64,000 nucleotides of DNA from Bradyrhizobium quebecense (GTDB lineage Bacteria; Pseudomonadota; Alphaproteobacteria; Rhizobiales; Xanthobacteraceae). Positions 32,935-42,166 of this stretch are shown here, piece by piece; the first letter of the stretch is position 1; each line of letters starts with the position of its first letter. A program made the position numbers and the translations under genes. The stretch lies in NCBI RefSeq assembly GCF_013373795.3, contig NZ_CP088022.1:1674001-1738000 (forward strand), written 5' to 3'. The notes under the pieces are model-generated. The model saw nothing but the letters and a program-made list of their open reading frames with translations, made no database searches and had not been told where the DNA came from.

Positions 32935-33060
32935 ACCGTCGTCCTGGCGAAAGCCAGGACCCATTACCCCGAATGGTCATTGTCGAGCGGTCCAGGGCCG
33001 CGATCCCTTTCACAATCAAACGCGGTGGTTATGGGTCCTGGCTTTCGCCAGGACGACAGT
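32935..33060. repeat. 126-bp palindromic intergenic repeat, copy 1
   Basis: The element is bounded by 30-bp inverted arms (32935-32964 and 33031-33060, one mismatch). Each arm is itself a hairpin: GTCCTGGC-GAAA-GCCAGGAC. The second copy at 33231-33356 has the same length and orientation. The structure resembles intergenic palindromic repeats common in Bradyrhizobium. Confidence 0.85.
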
Positions 33061-33230
33061 TGTCGATGTGGCGACACGACTGCTCTGGAGTTGAAGGCAC
33101 CGCTCGGCCTCGCGAAAGGCGAACGTCCGGCGACCGATGCCGCGGAGCAGGCGAGCTTCACATCAATTCCCGGCAGGACGGAATGATGGGACGTGTCGAT
33201 CCAACGACGCGGCGAGTCGCGAACCCTTCT

Positions 33231-33356
33231 ACCGTCGTCCTGGCGAAAGCCAGGACCCATTACCCCGGATGGTCATTGTCGAGCGATCTTGGGCCACGAT
33301 CCTTTTCACAATCATATGCGGTGGTTATGGGTCCTGGCTTTCGCCAGGACGACAGT
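33231..33356. repeat. 126-bp palindromic intergenic repeat, copy 2
   Basis: It has the same arms as copy 1 (33231-33260 and 33327-33356) and a nearly identical centre. Similarity extends about 25 bp to either side of both elements, so this is probably a local duplication rather than two insertions. The region 32713-33437 holds no gene; besides the promoter and these repeats I see nothing in it. Confidence 0.85.
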
Positions 33357-33382
33357 TGTGGATGCGGCGACAGGACGGACTG

Positions 33383-33427
33383 CATGAGACAGGACGTCAT
33401 GAGATAAGACGTCATGAGCCAAGACTT
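33383..33427 (+). repeat. 15-bp tandem repeat (three copies) across the start region
   Basis: CATGAGACAGGACGT, CATGAGATAAGACGT and CATGAGCCAAGACTT follow one another directly. Each contains an in-frame ATG; the first two run into TAA after a few codons. The third opens a frame that is continuous with the dioxygenase gene, but a better start lies at 33438. Confidence 0.85.
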
Positions 33428-33437
33428 GGAGGACAGG

Positions 33438-34544
33438 ATGGGCGAGAACGTCATCGGCCGGGCCAATGTCGAGGATACCCCGGAGCTCAAGGCCTACTAC
33501 AAGGACCTCGACAAGTTCGACGCGGCCGCGCTGTGGACGGTCGCCAACAAGATCGAGCCGTGGCAGCCGCAGTCGGCGTCCATTCCCGTGCTCTGGCGCT
33601 ACAGCGATCTGCGCGAGCACGTGCTGCGCTCGGTAGAACTGGTTTCGCCGGAGAAGGCGGGACGGCGGGTGATCTATCTCAACAATCCCGGTCGCCGCGA
33701 CGTGTCGGCCGCTGTCGGTTGGCTCTATTCAGGCTTGCAGGTGATGCACCCGGGCGAAGTGGCATCGGCCCATGCGCATTCGGCCTCCGCCCTGCGCTTC
33801 ATCATGGAAGGGACAGGCGCCTACACCATTGTCGATGGCCACAAGATGACGCTCGGCGCGCGGGATTTCGTGCTGACACCGAACGGCACCTGGCACGAGC
33901 ATGGCGTCGAGGCAAGCGGCTCGGTCTGCATCTGGCAGGATGGGCTCGACATTCCGCTCGTCAACGCGCTGGAGGCGAATTTCTTTGTCGTGCACCCGAA
34001 GATCCAGCAGGAGGAGTCGGGCTATCCCGTCGACGACATGACCAAGACCTGGGGCAATCCGGGCCTTCGGCCGGTGGGCTCGCGATGGTCGAACGGTTAT
34101 TCACCGATGTTCAAATATGAGTGGGAGCCGACTTACGAGTCGTTGCGGAAATATGCCGCCGCGACCGACGGATCGCCCTATGACGGCATCCTGATGAACT
34201 ACGTCAATCCGATCACCGGCGGACATGTGATGCAGACCATCGGCGCCAGCATGCAGTTGCTGCGGGCGGGCGAGAAGACCAGGTCGCACCGGCACACCGG
34301 AAGCTTCGTCTATCAGGTCGCCAAAGGACACGGCTACTCCGTGATCGGCGGCAAGCGGTTCGAGTGGCAGGAGCGCGACATTTTCTGCGTTCCGTCCTGG
34401 GCCTGGCATGAACACGGCAACGCCTCCGGGAGCGAGGACGCCTGCCTGTTCTGTTTCAACGATCTGCCCGTCATCGAAGGGCTCGGTCTCTACCGTGAAG
34501 AGGCCTATGGCGACAATGCCGGCCATCAGTCGGTCGCGGCCTGA
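33438..34544 (+). CDS. Gentisate 1,2-dioxygenase-like cupin ring-cleavage enzyme
   Basis: The 368-residue protein is a bicupin. The first cupin carries the metal ligands in ASAHAHSASALRFIMEGTGA and the second has EKTRSHRHTGSFVYQVAKGH, as in gentisate, salicylate and 1-hydroxy-2-naphthoate dioxygenases. It should open an aromatic ring between a carboxylate and an adjacent hydroxyl group. I start at the ATG at 33438 because GGAGG lies 5 bases upstream; an ATG at 33414 in frame belongs to the 15-bp repeat and lacks a ribosome site. It heads the plus-strand operon to 36662. Confidence 0.88.
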   Translation: MGENVIGRANVEDTPELKAYYKDLDKFDAAALWTVANKIEPWQPQSASIPVLWRYSDLREHVLRSVELVSPEKAGRRVIYLNNPGRRDVSAAVGWLYSGLQVMHPGEVASAHAHSASALRFIMEGTGAYTIVDGHKMTLGARDFVLTPNGTWHEHGVEASGSVCIWQDGLDIPLVNALEANFFVVHPKIQQEESGYPVDDMTKTWGNPGLRPVGSRWSNGYSPMFKYEWEPTYESLRKYAAATDGSPYDGILMNYVNPITGGHVMQTIGASMQLLRAGEKTRSHRHTGSFVYQVAKGHGYSVIGGKRFEWQERDIFCVPSWAWHEHGNASGSEDACLFCFNDLPVIEGLGLYREEAYGDNAGHQSVAA

Positions 34545-34588
34545 CATTTCCCCGCAGAATTTAACCCGAATAATCGGATCAAGCTTTC

Positions 34589-35497
34589 ATGCGTCTTGTC
34601 ACGTACACCTTGGGCTCCAGCGGAGCTCGGCTTGGGGTTATCGTCAATGGTTTGGTTGTCGATGTCGAGCGCCTCGGTGCGTCACGCGGTCTCGTCTGGC
34701 CGGGCGATATGCTCTCGTTGATCGATAACGGCGTCACGCTGCTGCCGGCGCTGAGGGAATGCCTGGATAGCGCCAACGGGGCGCTGCCGGTCGGCGCCGC
34801 CGTTCCGCTCGAGGACGTGAAGCTGCAGGCACCGATCCCGCGCCCGCGGAAGAACATCTTCGGCATCGGGCTGAACTATCGCGCGCATGTGGCGGAGTCC
34901 GCCAAGAACCTCGACACCGACAAGGATCTGCCGAAGCAGCCGGTGGTGTTCTCCAAACCGCCGACCGCCGTAATCGGACCGGGAGCGGCGATCCAGCACA
35001 ATGCCAGCATCACCCGGCAGCTCGACTGGGAGGTCGAACTCGCCGTCATCATCGGCAAGACCGCGACCCGCATCCCGGTCGAGAAGGCGATGGATCACGT
35101 CTTCGGCTATTCCGTGATGATCGACATTTCCGCGCGCGACAATCGCCGCGCCGGGCAGTGGATCTTCTCCAAGGGCATGGACACTTACGCGCCGTTCGGC
35201 CCCTGCATCGTCACTGCGGACGAGATTCCCAATCCACACGATCTCAGGCTTTGGCTGACCAAGAACGGCGTCGTGAAGCAGGACTCCAGCACCAAATACA
35301 TGATCTTCGACGTTCCGGCCCTGATCGCCGACATCTCGTCCGGCATGACGCTCGAGCCGGGCGACATCATCGCGACCGGAACGCCGGAAGGCGTGGGCGC
35401 CGGCATGAATCCGCAGGAATGGCTGTGGCCCGGCGATGTGGTCGAGGCCGGCGTCGACGGCGTCGGCGTCATCCGGCACCCCGTTGTCGCGATCTGA
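34589..35497 (+). CDS. Fumarylacetoacetate hydrolase-family protein
   Basis: The 302-residue protein has the FAH fold: PRPRKNIFGIGLNYRAHV, metal-binding acidic residues in RQLDWEVELAVIIGKTA, a conserved RDNRRAGQWIFSKGMDTYAP, and the C-terminal GDIIATGTPEGVGAG. Members include fumarylpyruvate hydrolases, which act after gentisate-type ring cleavage. It follows the cupin dioxygenase in the same operon, so hydrolysis of the ring-cleavage product is likely. Isomerase or decarboxylase activity is also known in the family. Confidence 0.9.
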   Translation: MRLVTYTLGSSGARLGVIVNGLVVDVERLGASRGLVWPGDMLSLIDNGVTLLPALRECLDSANGALPVGAAVPLEDVKLQAPIPRPRKNIFGIGLNYRAHVAESAKNLDTDKDLPKQPVVFSKPPTAVIGPGAAIQHNASITRQLDWEVELAVIIGKTATRIPVEKAMDHVFGYSVMIDISARDNRRAGQWIFSKGMDTYAPFGPCIVTADEIPNPHDLRLWLTKNGVVKQDSSTKYMIFDVPALIADISSGMTLEPGDIIATGTPEGVGAGMNPQEWLWPGDVVEAGVDGVGVIRHPVVAI

Positions 35498-35934
35498 TGA
35501 CGTTGTTCTCGTTCGATCGCGAGCTGAGGTTCGGCGACTGCGATCCCTCGGGGATCGCCTATTTCCCGTCCTACCTGAACATCCTCAACGGCGTGGTCGA
35601 GGAGTTCTGGGCTGTGATCGGATTTCCCTGGCCGGAGTTGATCACGGTCCGCAGGATCGGGACCCCGACCGTGCATCTGACCTGCGACTTTTCGCGGCCG
35701 TCGAAATTCGGCGATCGCCTGACGTTTGGCCTCTGCGTCGTCAAGGTCGGCCGCGCCTCGCTCCATCTGGCGCACGTCGTGACGGCCGCAGATGGCGTGC
35801 GCTGGCGCGCGCGCCAGATCCTTGCCGCGACGTCGCTGGTCGATCATCACGCAATTCCGTGGCCCGACGACGTTCGTGCTGCGCTCGAATTGCATCGACA
35901 TGCGGACGAAGACACGCAGGTGGCGTCGCTATGA
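35497..35934 (+). CDS. Acyl-CoA thioesterase, 4-hydroxybenzoyl-CoA thioesterase-like
   Basis: The 145-residue single hot-dog-fold protein has FGDCDPSGIAYFPSYLNILN, which is the active-site signature with the catalytic aspartate. It should release free acid from an aromatic CoA ester. The ATG overlaps the preceding stop (TGATG) and the gene overlaps the next. In the proposed pathway it could turn anthraniloyl-CoA into anthranilate. Confidence 0.88.
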   Translation: MTLFSFDRELRFGDCDPSGIAYFPSYLNILNGVVEEFWAVIGFPWPELITVRRIGTPTVHLTCDFSRPSKFGDRLTFGLCVVKVGRASLHLAHVVTAADGVRWRARQILAATSLVDHHAIPWPDDVRAALELHRHADEDTQVASL

Positions 35935-36662
35935 TCTCGCTGTTCATGACGTTCTCCGATCCGAAAGGCGAGCGGCGAATTCACGCGGACGATCTTGCTG
36001 CTGCGGCTGTCCTCGTGGGGTCTACTCCGGGGATGGCCGAGGGCCTGCTGTTCACGCCGCTGGAGCAATCGGTCGATCATCCCTACAAGGCCGACGGGGC
36101 CGGACCGGTATTTGTGCTCCAACTGCGGTTTCCGAACCTGTTTGTGTGCGAGGCCGCGATGGATCGCGGTGGCGTGCTCGCAGGTCTTGCGGCGGGTCGC
36201 GGACTGTCGAGCCTTGCCGGACTGGACGTGACGCATCAGGCGATGGTGACGCGCGCCTTTCCTGTCGACGACGCCACGCATGTGAACGGTACGGTCACGC
36301 CGTGCAGCTATCTCGTGCATTATCCCGGGCCGGCCGACGACATGAATGCCTGGAATTTGCATTATCTGGAGCATCATCCGCCGATCATGCGGACCTTCCC
36401 CGACGTCCGCCAGATCGAGATTTACACGCGCATCGATTGGGTCGACCGGCTGCCGTCGCAGCGGGTCGAGTACATGCAGCGCAACAGACTGATGTTCGAC
36501 AGCCCGCAAGCCCTTGCGCGAGCGCTGAGCTCCGACGTGATCAAGCGGATGCGCGCGGACTTCGTCCGGTTTCCGCCGTTCGCGGGCGGCAACAAGCATT
36601 TTCCGATGCTGACGAGGATCGTCCCGGCCAGGGAGAGCGACGAGGGCGGAACGCCGCGATGA
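35931..36662 (+). CDS. EthD-domain protein
   Basis: The 243-residue protein has an EthD-type dimeric alpha/beta barrel in its second half (SYLVHYPGPADDMNAWNLHY, LEHHPPIMRTFPDVRQIEIY). The first half is weakly similar in layout and may be a diverged duplicate of the fold. EthD proteins occur with aromatic and ether degradation genes but few have known activity. It is the last gene of the operon that begins at 33438 and overlaps the thioesterase gene by 4 bases. Function is not assigned. Confidence 0.75.
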   Translation: MISLFMTFSDPKGERRIHADDLAAAAVLVGSTPGMAEGLLFTPLEQSVDHPYKADGAGPVFVLQLRFPNLFVCEAAMDRGGVLAGLAAGRGLSSLAGLDVTHQAMVTRAFPVDDATHVNGTVTPCSYLVHYPGPADDMNAWNLHYLEHHPPIMRTFPDVRQIEIYTRIDWVDRLPSQRVEYMQRNRLMFDSPQALARALSSDVIKRMRADFVRFPPFAGGNKHFPMLTRIVPARESDEGGTPR

Positions 36663-36827
36663 TGGCATTGTGCCCCTGATTTGCCCGACGGAGCAAGCGG
36701 ATTCTGAAAATCAGCATACGTTGCTTCGGGCCAGCAAGCCATTGATATTGCGGTGGCCGGCTACTGTGCATGGGGTTGTTTTCGATGTTTTTGATGTGCG
36801 GCTCGGCGGGGCCGACCCAAACGGGTC

Positions 36828-37541
36828 TCAGTGTCCGCCGAGATAGGCCGTGATCAGCCGGGGATCGTGGATCAGATCCTTGGCAGGGCCGGACTGCACG
36901 ATCTCGCCGGTCTCCAGCACGTAGCCATAGTCGGCGGTCTCGAGCGCGGCGCGGGCGTTCTGCTCGACCAGCAGGATGGACACGCCGAGGTCGCGCAAGG
37001 ACGCGATGGTGCGAAAGATCTCGCGCACGATCAGCGGCGCAAGACCGAGACTGGGTTCGTCGAGCATCAGCAGCGCGGGCCTTGCCATCAGCGCGCGTCC
37101 CAGCGCGAGCATCTGGCGCTCGCCGCCGGAGAGCGTGCCTGCGGCCTGGCGCTGCCGCTCCCTGAGCCGGGGAAAGCGATCATAGACCTCGTCCAGCGTC
37201 TTTCGGACACCGGAACGATCGCGCAGGCTGTAGGAGCCGAGCAGCAGGTTGTCGGCGACCGACATGTCGGAAAACAGCTCGCGCTTCTCCGGAACAAGGC
37301 AGAGCCTGCGCTCGACGCGATCCTCGACCGACATCTTCCGGATGTCGTTGCCACGGAATGCCATGCGACCACGCGATCCGAGCAGCCCGATGGCTGCCAT
37401 CAGCAGCGTGGTCTTGCCGGCGCCGTTCGGACCGATCACGGTGACGATCTGGCCCTCGTCGACCGACAGCGAGACGTTGCGCACGGCCTCGACGTTGTCG
37501 TAGCAGACGGTCACGTCGGTCATGGAAAACATCTCGCTCAC
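36828..37541 (-). CDS. livF: Branched-chain amino acid-type ABC transporter ATPase LivF
   Basis: The 237-residue ATPase has Walker A GPNGAGKTT, signature LSGGERQMLALGRAL, Walker B LLMLDEPSLGLAP and the LivF-typical LLVEQNARAALETADYGYVL. It couples ATP hydrolysis to uptake of a hydrophobic amino acid or aromatic acid. It is the last gene of the minus-strand transport operon and overlaps the LivM-LivG fusion by 4 bases. In this cluster the cargo is more likely an aromatic or indolic acid than leucine. Confidence 0.93.
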   Translation of the reverse strand: MSEMFSMTDVTVCYDNVEAVRNVSLSVDEGQIVTVIGPNGAGKTTLLMAAIGLLGSRGRMAFRGNDIRKMSVEDRVERRLCLVPEKRELFSDMSVADNLLLGSYSLRDRSGVRKTLDEVYDRFPRLRERQRQAAGTLSGGERQMLALGRALMARPALLMLDEPSLGLAPLIVREIFRTIASLRDLGVSILLVEQNARAALETADYGYVLETGEIVQSGPAKDLIHDPRLITAYLGGH

Positions 37542-39307
37542 GCGACGCCCCCGAGATAGGCCTCTTGAACCCGCTCATCGCTGCGGATCGCGCTTGGGAC
37601 GCCCTCGCAAAGCTTGGAGCCGAAATCGAGCACCACGATGCGGTCGACCAGCGACATCACGAACTCCATATCGTGCTCGACGATGAGGATGGTCAGGTGA
37701 TCCGCCCGCAGCGCGCGGAGCAGCTCGGCCAATCTCAGCTTTTCCTGGCGGCGCAGGCCAGCCGCCGGCTCGTCCAGCACCAGCAGGGCGGGATCCGCGG
37801 CGAGCGCGCGTGCGATCTCCAGGATGCGCTGGTTGCCGAGGGGAAGATTGCCGGCGAGCTCAAACGGCTTGTCGCCGAGCCCGACGCGCTCGAGCTGCAT
37901 CAGCGCCTCGTGCCGGGCGCTGGCTTCCTCGCGCTGATTGAGGCGAAAGGCGCCGGCGAACAGGCCGGTGCGGGTTCGGCTGTAAGTGCCGAGCATGACG
38001 TTCTCGAGCAGGTTCATGCGCGGCCGCAGCTTCACATGCTGGAAGGTCCTGGCGACGCCGGCCTTGGCGATGCGGGATTGCGGATCACGCGTGATCCGGC
38101 GCCCCGCAAAGACGATCTCGCCCTTGTTGACTCGCAGCGCGCCGGTCAGGCAATTGAACATCGTGCTCTTGCCAGCGCCGTTCGGGCCGATCACGGCAAG
38201 AATCTCGCCGGATCTCACCTCGAAGCTGACATTGTTGACCGCGACGAGGCCGCCGAACCGGCGCTCGGCGCCGTCAACCTTCAGAAGAAGCTCGCCCGGT
38301 GCCGGCTGCGGCCGGCGCGGCAGCGGCGGCGCCGGCTGCGGCCGCTCGCGCCTGGTCTTCGGCAGATAGCGTGCGATGGAGGGGACGATGCCCTGCCGCG
38401 CCCATTGCAGGAACAGGATGAACAGCGCGGAGAAGGCGACGATCTCGAGCTGCCCGGATGCGCCCTTGGCGATCAGCGGCAGATAGTCCTGCACGCTGTT
38501 CTTGAGCAGCGTCACGATGGCGGCGCCGACGACACCGCCGAGCGGGCTGCCGGCGCCGCCGACCATCGTCATCATCAGATATTCGATGCCCATGCTGGCA
38601 TCGAACGGACCCGGGCTGATGAAGCGGCTCATATGCGCGTAGAGCCATCCGGAGAGCGAGGCCAGGAACGCCGCGATCACGAAGGTCACGAGCTTGATCC
38701 GGAAGGCGTTGATGCCGAGGCTCTCGACAAGCGTATTGCCGCCGCGCAGTGCCCGCATGGCGCGGCCGAGCCGCGAGTCCAGGAGATTGTAGCCGAGGAA
38801 GAGTACCAGAGCGACGATGCCCCAGATCAGATAATAGATCTGTGCGCTGGAGACGAGCGCGAGCGAGCCGAGACTGATCGGCGGGATCGACGAGATACCG
38901 TTGAAGCGGCCGAGCCCCTCGACGTTGCCGAACAGGAAGCCGATCGCAAGGCCCCATGCCACGGTCGAGAGCGAGAGGAAATGGCCCTGGAGGCGCAAGG
39001 TGACGACGCCGAGGACGGCTGCGACGCCGCAGGTCAGCGCCACCCCGAACAGCAGGCCGAGCCAGGGCGATTGCCCGTTCAGGGCGGAGACCCAGGCCGT
39101 CGCATAGGCCGCGATGCCGACGAACGCCGCCTGTCCAAACGATACGATGCCGCCGACGCCGGTGAGGAGCGCAAGGCCGATGGCGACCAGCGAATAGATG
39201 CCGATATAGTTCATCAGCGTGACGCTGAACGGGCTCAGGACGAGGGGCGCGAGTGCGAGGCACGCCAGTGCCGCTACTGCTGCGAGCTGCACATGAAGGC
39301 GCGTCAT
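37538..39307 (-). CDS. Fused ABC permease (LivM) and ATPase (LivG)
   Basis: Residues 1-~310 form the inner-membrane permease (SLVAIGLALLTGVGGIVSFG, GHFLSLSTVAWGLAIGFLFG). A proline-rich linker (about 320-338: RRERPQPAPPLPRRPQPAP) leads to the ATPase at ~340-589, with Walker A GPNGAGKSTM, Walker B LLVLDEPAAGL and LIVEHDMEFVMSLVDRIVVL. LivM-LivG fusions are frequent in Bradyrhizobium. The start overlaps the stop of LivH, and the gene overlaps LivF. No break is seen, so the fusion is real. Confidence 0.93.
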   Translation of the reverse strand: MTRLHVQLAAVAALACLALAPLVLSPFSVTLMNYIGIYSLVAIGLALLTGVGGIVSFGQAAFVGIAAYATAWVSALNGQSPWLGLLFGVALTCGVAAVLGVVTLRLQGHFLSLSTVAWGLAIGFLFGNVEGLGRFNGISSIPPISLGSLALVSSAQIYYLIWGIVALVLFLGYNLLDSRLGRAMRALRGGNTLVESLGINAFRIKLVTFVIAAFLASLSGWLYAHMSRFISPGPFDASMGIEYLMMTMVGGAGSPLGGVVGAAIVTLLKNSVQDYLPLIAKGASGQLEIVAFSALFILFLQWARQGIVPSIARYLPKTRRERPQPAPPLPRRPQPAPGELLLKVDGAERRFGGLVAVNNVSFEVRSGEILAVIGPNGAGKSTMFNCLTGALRVNKGEIVFAGRRITRDPQSRIAKAGVARTFQHVKLRPRMNLLENVMLGTYSRTRTGLFAGAFRLNQREEASARHEALMQLERVGLGDKPFELAGNLPLGNQRILEIARALAADPALLVLDEPAAGLRRQEKLRLAELLRALRADHLTILIVEHDMEFVMSLVDRIVVLDFGSKLCEGVPSAIRSDERVQEAYLGGVA

Positions 39308-40347
39308 TCCTCGATCTCCTCCTCGGAATGCAGCGAGGCGAGGGATCGCCAGATCAGAACCGGAATCAGCAACGAGAACACGATCACGTCTTTGAGCGCA
39401 CTGCTCTGGAAAGATGCGAAGCTTTCGAGGATGCCGACCCCGACCGCGCCGATCGCGGCACCGGGATAGCTGGTCATGCCGCCGACGATGGCGCCGACGA
39501 ACGCCTTGAGTCCGATCAGAAAGCCGGAATCGTAGAACACGGTATTCACCGGCGCGATCAGGATGCCGGATACGCCGGCCATCAGCGAGCCCAGCAGGTA
39601 GGCGATGGTGCCGGCCCGCGCCGGCCGGATCCCCATCAGCCGCGAGCCGGTCCGGTTCACTGCCGTGGCGCGGAGCGATTTGCCGACCAGCGTGAAGTCA
39701 AAGAAGAGATAGAGGAGGCCGCTGAAGACGAGCGCCGCGATCACGATCAGCATGGTCTGGCCCGAGATCAGGACGCCGGCGAGCTCCGTTGAGAACGACG
39801 TCAGCGGCTCGGTACGGACCCCTTCGGGGCCGAAGAACAGCAGGCCAAGACCGACCAGCGCGAAATGCAGCGCCACCGAGACCGTCAGCAGCAGCAGCAC
39901 CGTGCCGTCGGCGATCGGGCGGAAAACGATCCGGTCAAGCAGAGGGGCGATCGGCGTGATCAGCATCAGCGCGAGCACGAGCCGGACGGCGAGCGGCGGG
40001 TCCAGGCGCATGGTGAGCCAGGCGACGCCGACCACTGCCAACGGAAGGGCGAGATAGAACAGAAGCGCGCGCGGCAAGAGTCGAGTGTCGCCGTTGCGGA
40101 TGAGCGAAGTGATCTCGATCAGGGTCGCAAGGCACGCCAGCACCACGACCAGTGCGCCGGTTCCGGGAAAGCGCTTGGCATCGAGAGCCGCAAGCGTCAG
40201 TGCGGTGAAGGCGGCGATGTCACCAAAGGGAATGAAGATGACCCGTGTCACCGTGAAGATGAGCACGGTCCCGATCGCCACCAGCGCGTAGACCGCGCCG
40301 GTGGCGATCCCGTCGATCGCAAGGATGGCCGCGATATCGCTGGTCAT
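39304..40347 (-). CDS. livH: Branched-chain amino acid-type ABC permease LivH
   Basis: The 347-residue membrane protein has the LivH pattern: GIATGAVYALVAIGTVLIFT at the N-terminus, RATAVNRTGSRLMGIRPARA as the cytoplasmic coupling loop, and GLKAFVGAIVGGMTSYPGAA near the end. It is about 50 residues longer than typical LivH because of an extra central membrane segment (ALLFYLALPLAVVGVAWLT). It forms the channel with LivM and overlaps the fusion gene by 4 bases. Confidence 0.92.
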   Translation of the reverse strand: MTSDIAAILAIDGIATGAVYALVAIGTVLIFTVTRVIFIPFGDIAAFTALTLAALDAKRFPGTGALVVVLACLATLIEITSLIRNGDTRLLPRALLFYLALPLAVVGVAWLTMRLDPPLAVRLVLALMLITPIAPLLDRIVFRPIADGTVLLLLTVSVALHFALVGLGLLFFGPEGVRTEPLTSFSTELAGVLISGQTMLIVIAALVFSGLLYLFFDFTLVGKSLRATAVNRTGSRLMGIRPARAGTIAYLLGSLMAGVSGILIAPVNTVFYDSGFLIGLKAFVGAIVGGMTSYPGAAIGAVGVGILESFASFQSSALKDVIVFSLLIPVLIWRSLASLHSEEEIEE

Positions 40348-40390
40348 TGAGACGCCGTTCCCCCGTTCTGACCGCTGGCCATCGTCCCGC

Positions 40391-41541
40391 TTATGGCGCG
40401 TACTTCCAGGCGCCGCCGGTCAGGCGGACCACCACCAGCGAGCGCTCGTCGACGCCGGTGACCGCACCGGGCTTGAAGTTATAGACGGCATGAACGCCAG
40501 GCAGTTCCTTGGTGCTGAGGATGGCGTCTCGCAGCGCCGCACGGAATTCCCTCGTGCCGGGTTTCGCGGTCTTCAGCGCCCGCTCGGCGGCGTTGGCAAA
40601 GATCAGCCAGGCATCGAAGGAGTAGGCGGAGAAGCCGTCGGTGGTCGGTATGTTGTGGGTCTTCTGGTAGACCGCGCGGAAATCGAGCGCGATTTTCTTG
40701 GCAAAGTGCTCATCCGGAAGCTGTTCGGCCACGATCACAGGCCCGGCGGAGACCTGAATGCCCTCGGCGGCCTTGCCACCGACCGTGACGAAGTCCGGAT
40801 TGACCAGCGCCACGGTGCCGTAGGTATTGCCCTTGAAGCCGCGCTCGGAGAGCGTGATGAGAGGCAGCGCGCCTTGCGTGCCGGAGCCGCCGATCAGCAC
40901 GGCGTCGGGACGTGCAGCCATGACCTTGAGGATCTGCGCGGTCACCGAGGTATCGGTGCGGGCATAGCGCTCGTTGGTCTGGACCTTGATGTCGTCAACG
41001 GGCTCGGCGGCCTTGGCCCCGTTGTAGACGAGGTCGCCCCACGCATCGGAGAAGCCGATATAGCCGATGTTCTTCATGCCGTCGCGCTTCATGCGGTCCG
41101 CGACGATCTTGACCAGGAGCGAAGCCGGCTGTGGCACCGCGACGACCCATTGTTCCGGCGATTCCGGAAGCTTGCCGATGGGCGAGATCGAGATCATCGG
41201 CACCTTCAATTCGCTGGCGACGGCCGCCATGGCGATGGTCGAGGGGGTCGTCGCGGTGCCGATCAGGAGGTCGACCTTCTCTTCCTCGACGAGCTTGCGC
41301 GCGTTGCGCGTCGCGGCCGACGGATCGGAACCGTCGTCGAGCTGGATCAGGCGGATGGTCTCGCCGTTGATCGTCTTCTTGTATTCATAGCGGCATTGAT
41401 GCCGCGCCCATAGGGGATGCCGATCGACGCGCCGTTGCCGCTCAGCGAGGTGACAAAGCCGATCGTGATGTCGGCTTGCGCAGCTGGTGCTGCGAAGACG
41501 CCGGCGACAAGTGCGAATAAGCCCAGGGTCTTCTGCCGCAT
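40391..41541 (-). pseudogene. ABC substrate-binding protein (LivK-like) with frameshift
   Basis: A complete binding-protein gene is present but broken by one missing base. Frame 1 starts at ATG 41541 (GGAGG 9 bases upstream) with a signal peptide, MRQKTLGLFALVAGVFAAPA, then ITIGFVTSLSGNGASIGIPY. At about 41389 it leaves frame; the second frame resumes with YEYKKTINGETIRLIQLDDG and continues to the end. Comparison with the intact paralogue at 46377 (385 residues) shows that adding one base gives 383 residues with no other gap. Either the gene is a recent pseudogene or the sequence has an error. The intact paralogue may serve the transporter. Confidence 0.8.
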
Positions 41542-42166
41542 TTGCGTTGTCCTCCGTTGATGCTGGATACGAATGTCTGGAAGCCGGGCAGGAGCCCGAG
41601 CTGTGCACGAACCGGTTGAAGGCATTGCTGCAGCGCCTGACGCCGGGCGCGGCGAGAGGGAAGTTCGCTTGGCCGGGGCGTCAGCGGCCATGGCGAGGCG
41701 TGCTGCTCGAATGGCAGGCGGGTCTGCGGCAACCGGCGTGCATCTGTCGAAGCGAAGGAAGACGAATGCCGCAGCCGCGATGCGCGACCGGCGACGATGC
41801 TGCCGGCCAATCAGGCCCGACGATAGTCCACGCGATTGAGTTTCTCAAAATCGGTGCCCTGCAACATCATCGTCATGGCCACCGCAGTGGCCGGTGGTCG
41901 ATTACTTAAAGCCTAAAGTATTCTCCGTGGCGCCGTCAACACGTGTCACGGGGCTGCCCGAAAAAAATGTTGCTGCATACAATTCCGTCAGAGTGCGCCA
42001 TTTCCTTCATCTTCTTCTCCCGAAAAATGGACCTTCTCGTCGCGATGGAGAGGGCCCCTTGGGGGCTCCATCGTGCGCATTTGACGGGTCAATTAGTTTA
42101 TGGTTGAAATATATTGGTCGGCAGGCCGACGGCCGATGCTCCTGTCACCGTTTGAGGAGAAGGGCG
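41542..42166. other. Intergenic region between the Liv operon and the racemase-family gene
   Basis: These 625 bases hold no gene I can support; the open frames are compositional. A small dyad TACTT-N8-AAGTA at 41903-41920 lies in an AT-richer stretch and could be an operator for one of the divergent operons. The TACATGTA palindrome seen at the other two promoters is absent. Confidence 0.5.

Noticed and set aside
36800..36832. GACCC-AAAC-GGGTC hairpin between the EthD and LivF genes
   Set aside because: A 5-bp stem without a T-run is too weak to call a terminator.
37565..39469. A 634-codon open frame on the plus strand opposite the LivM-LivG fusion
   Set aside because: The minus strand encodes clear transporter motifs. 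The plus frame is a compositional shadow rich in Arg, Ala, Asp and Glu.
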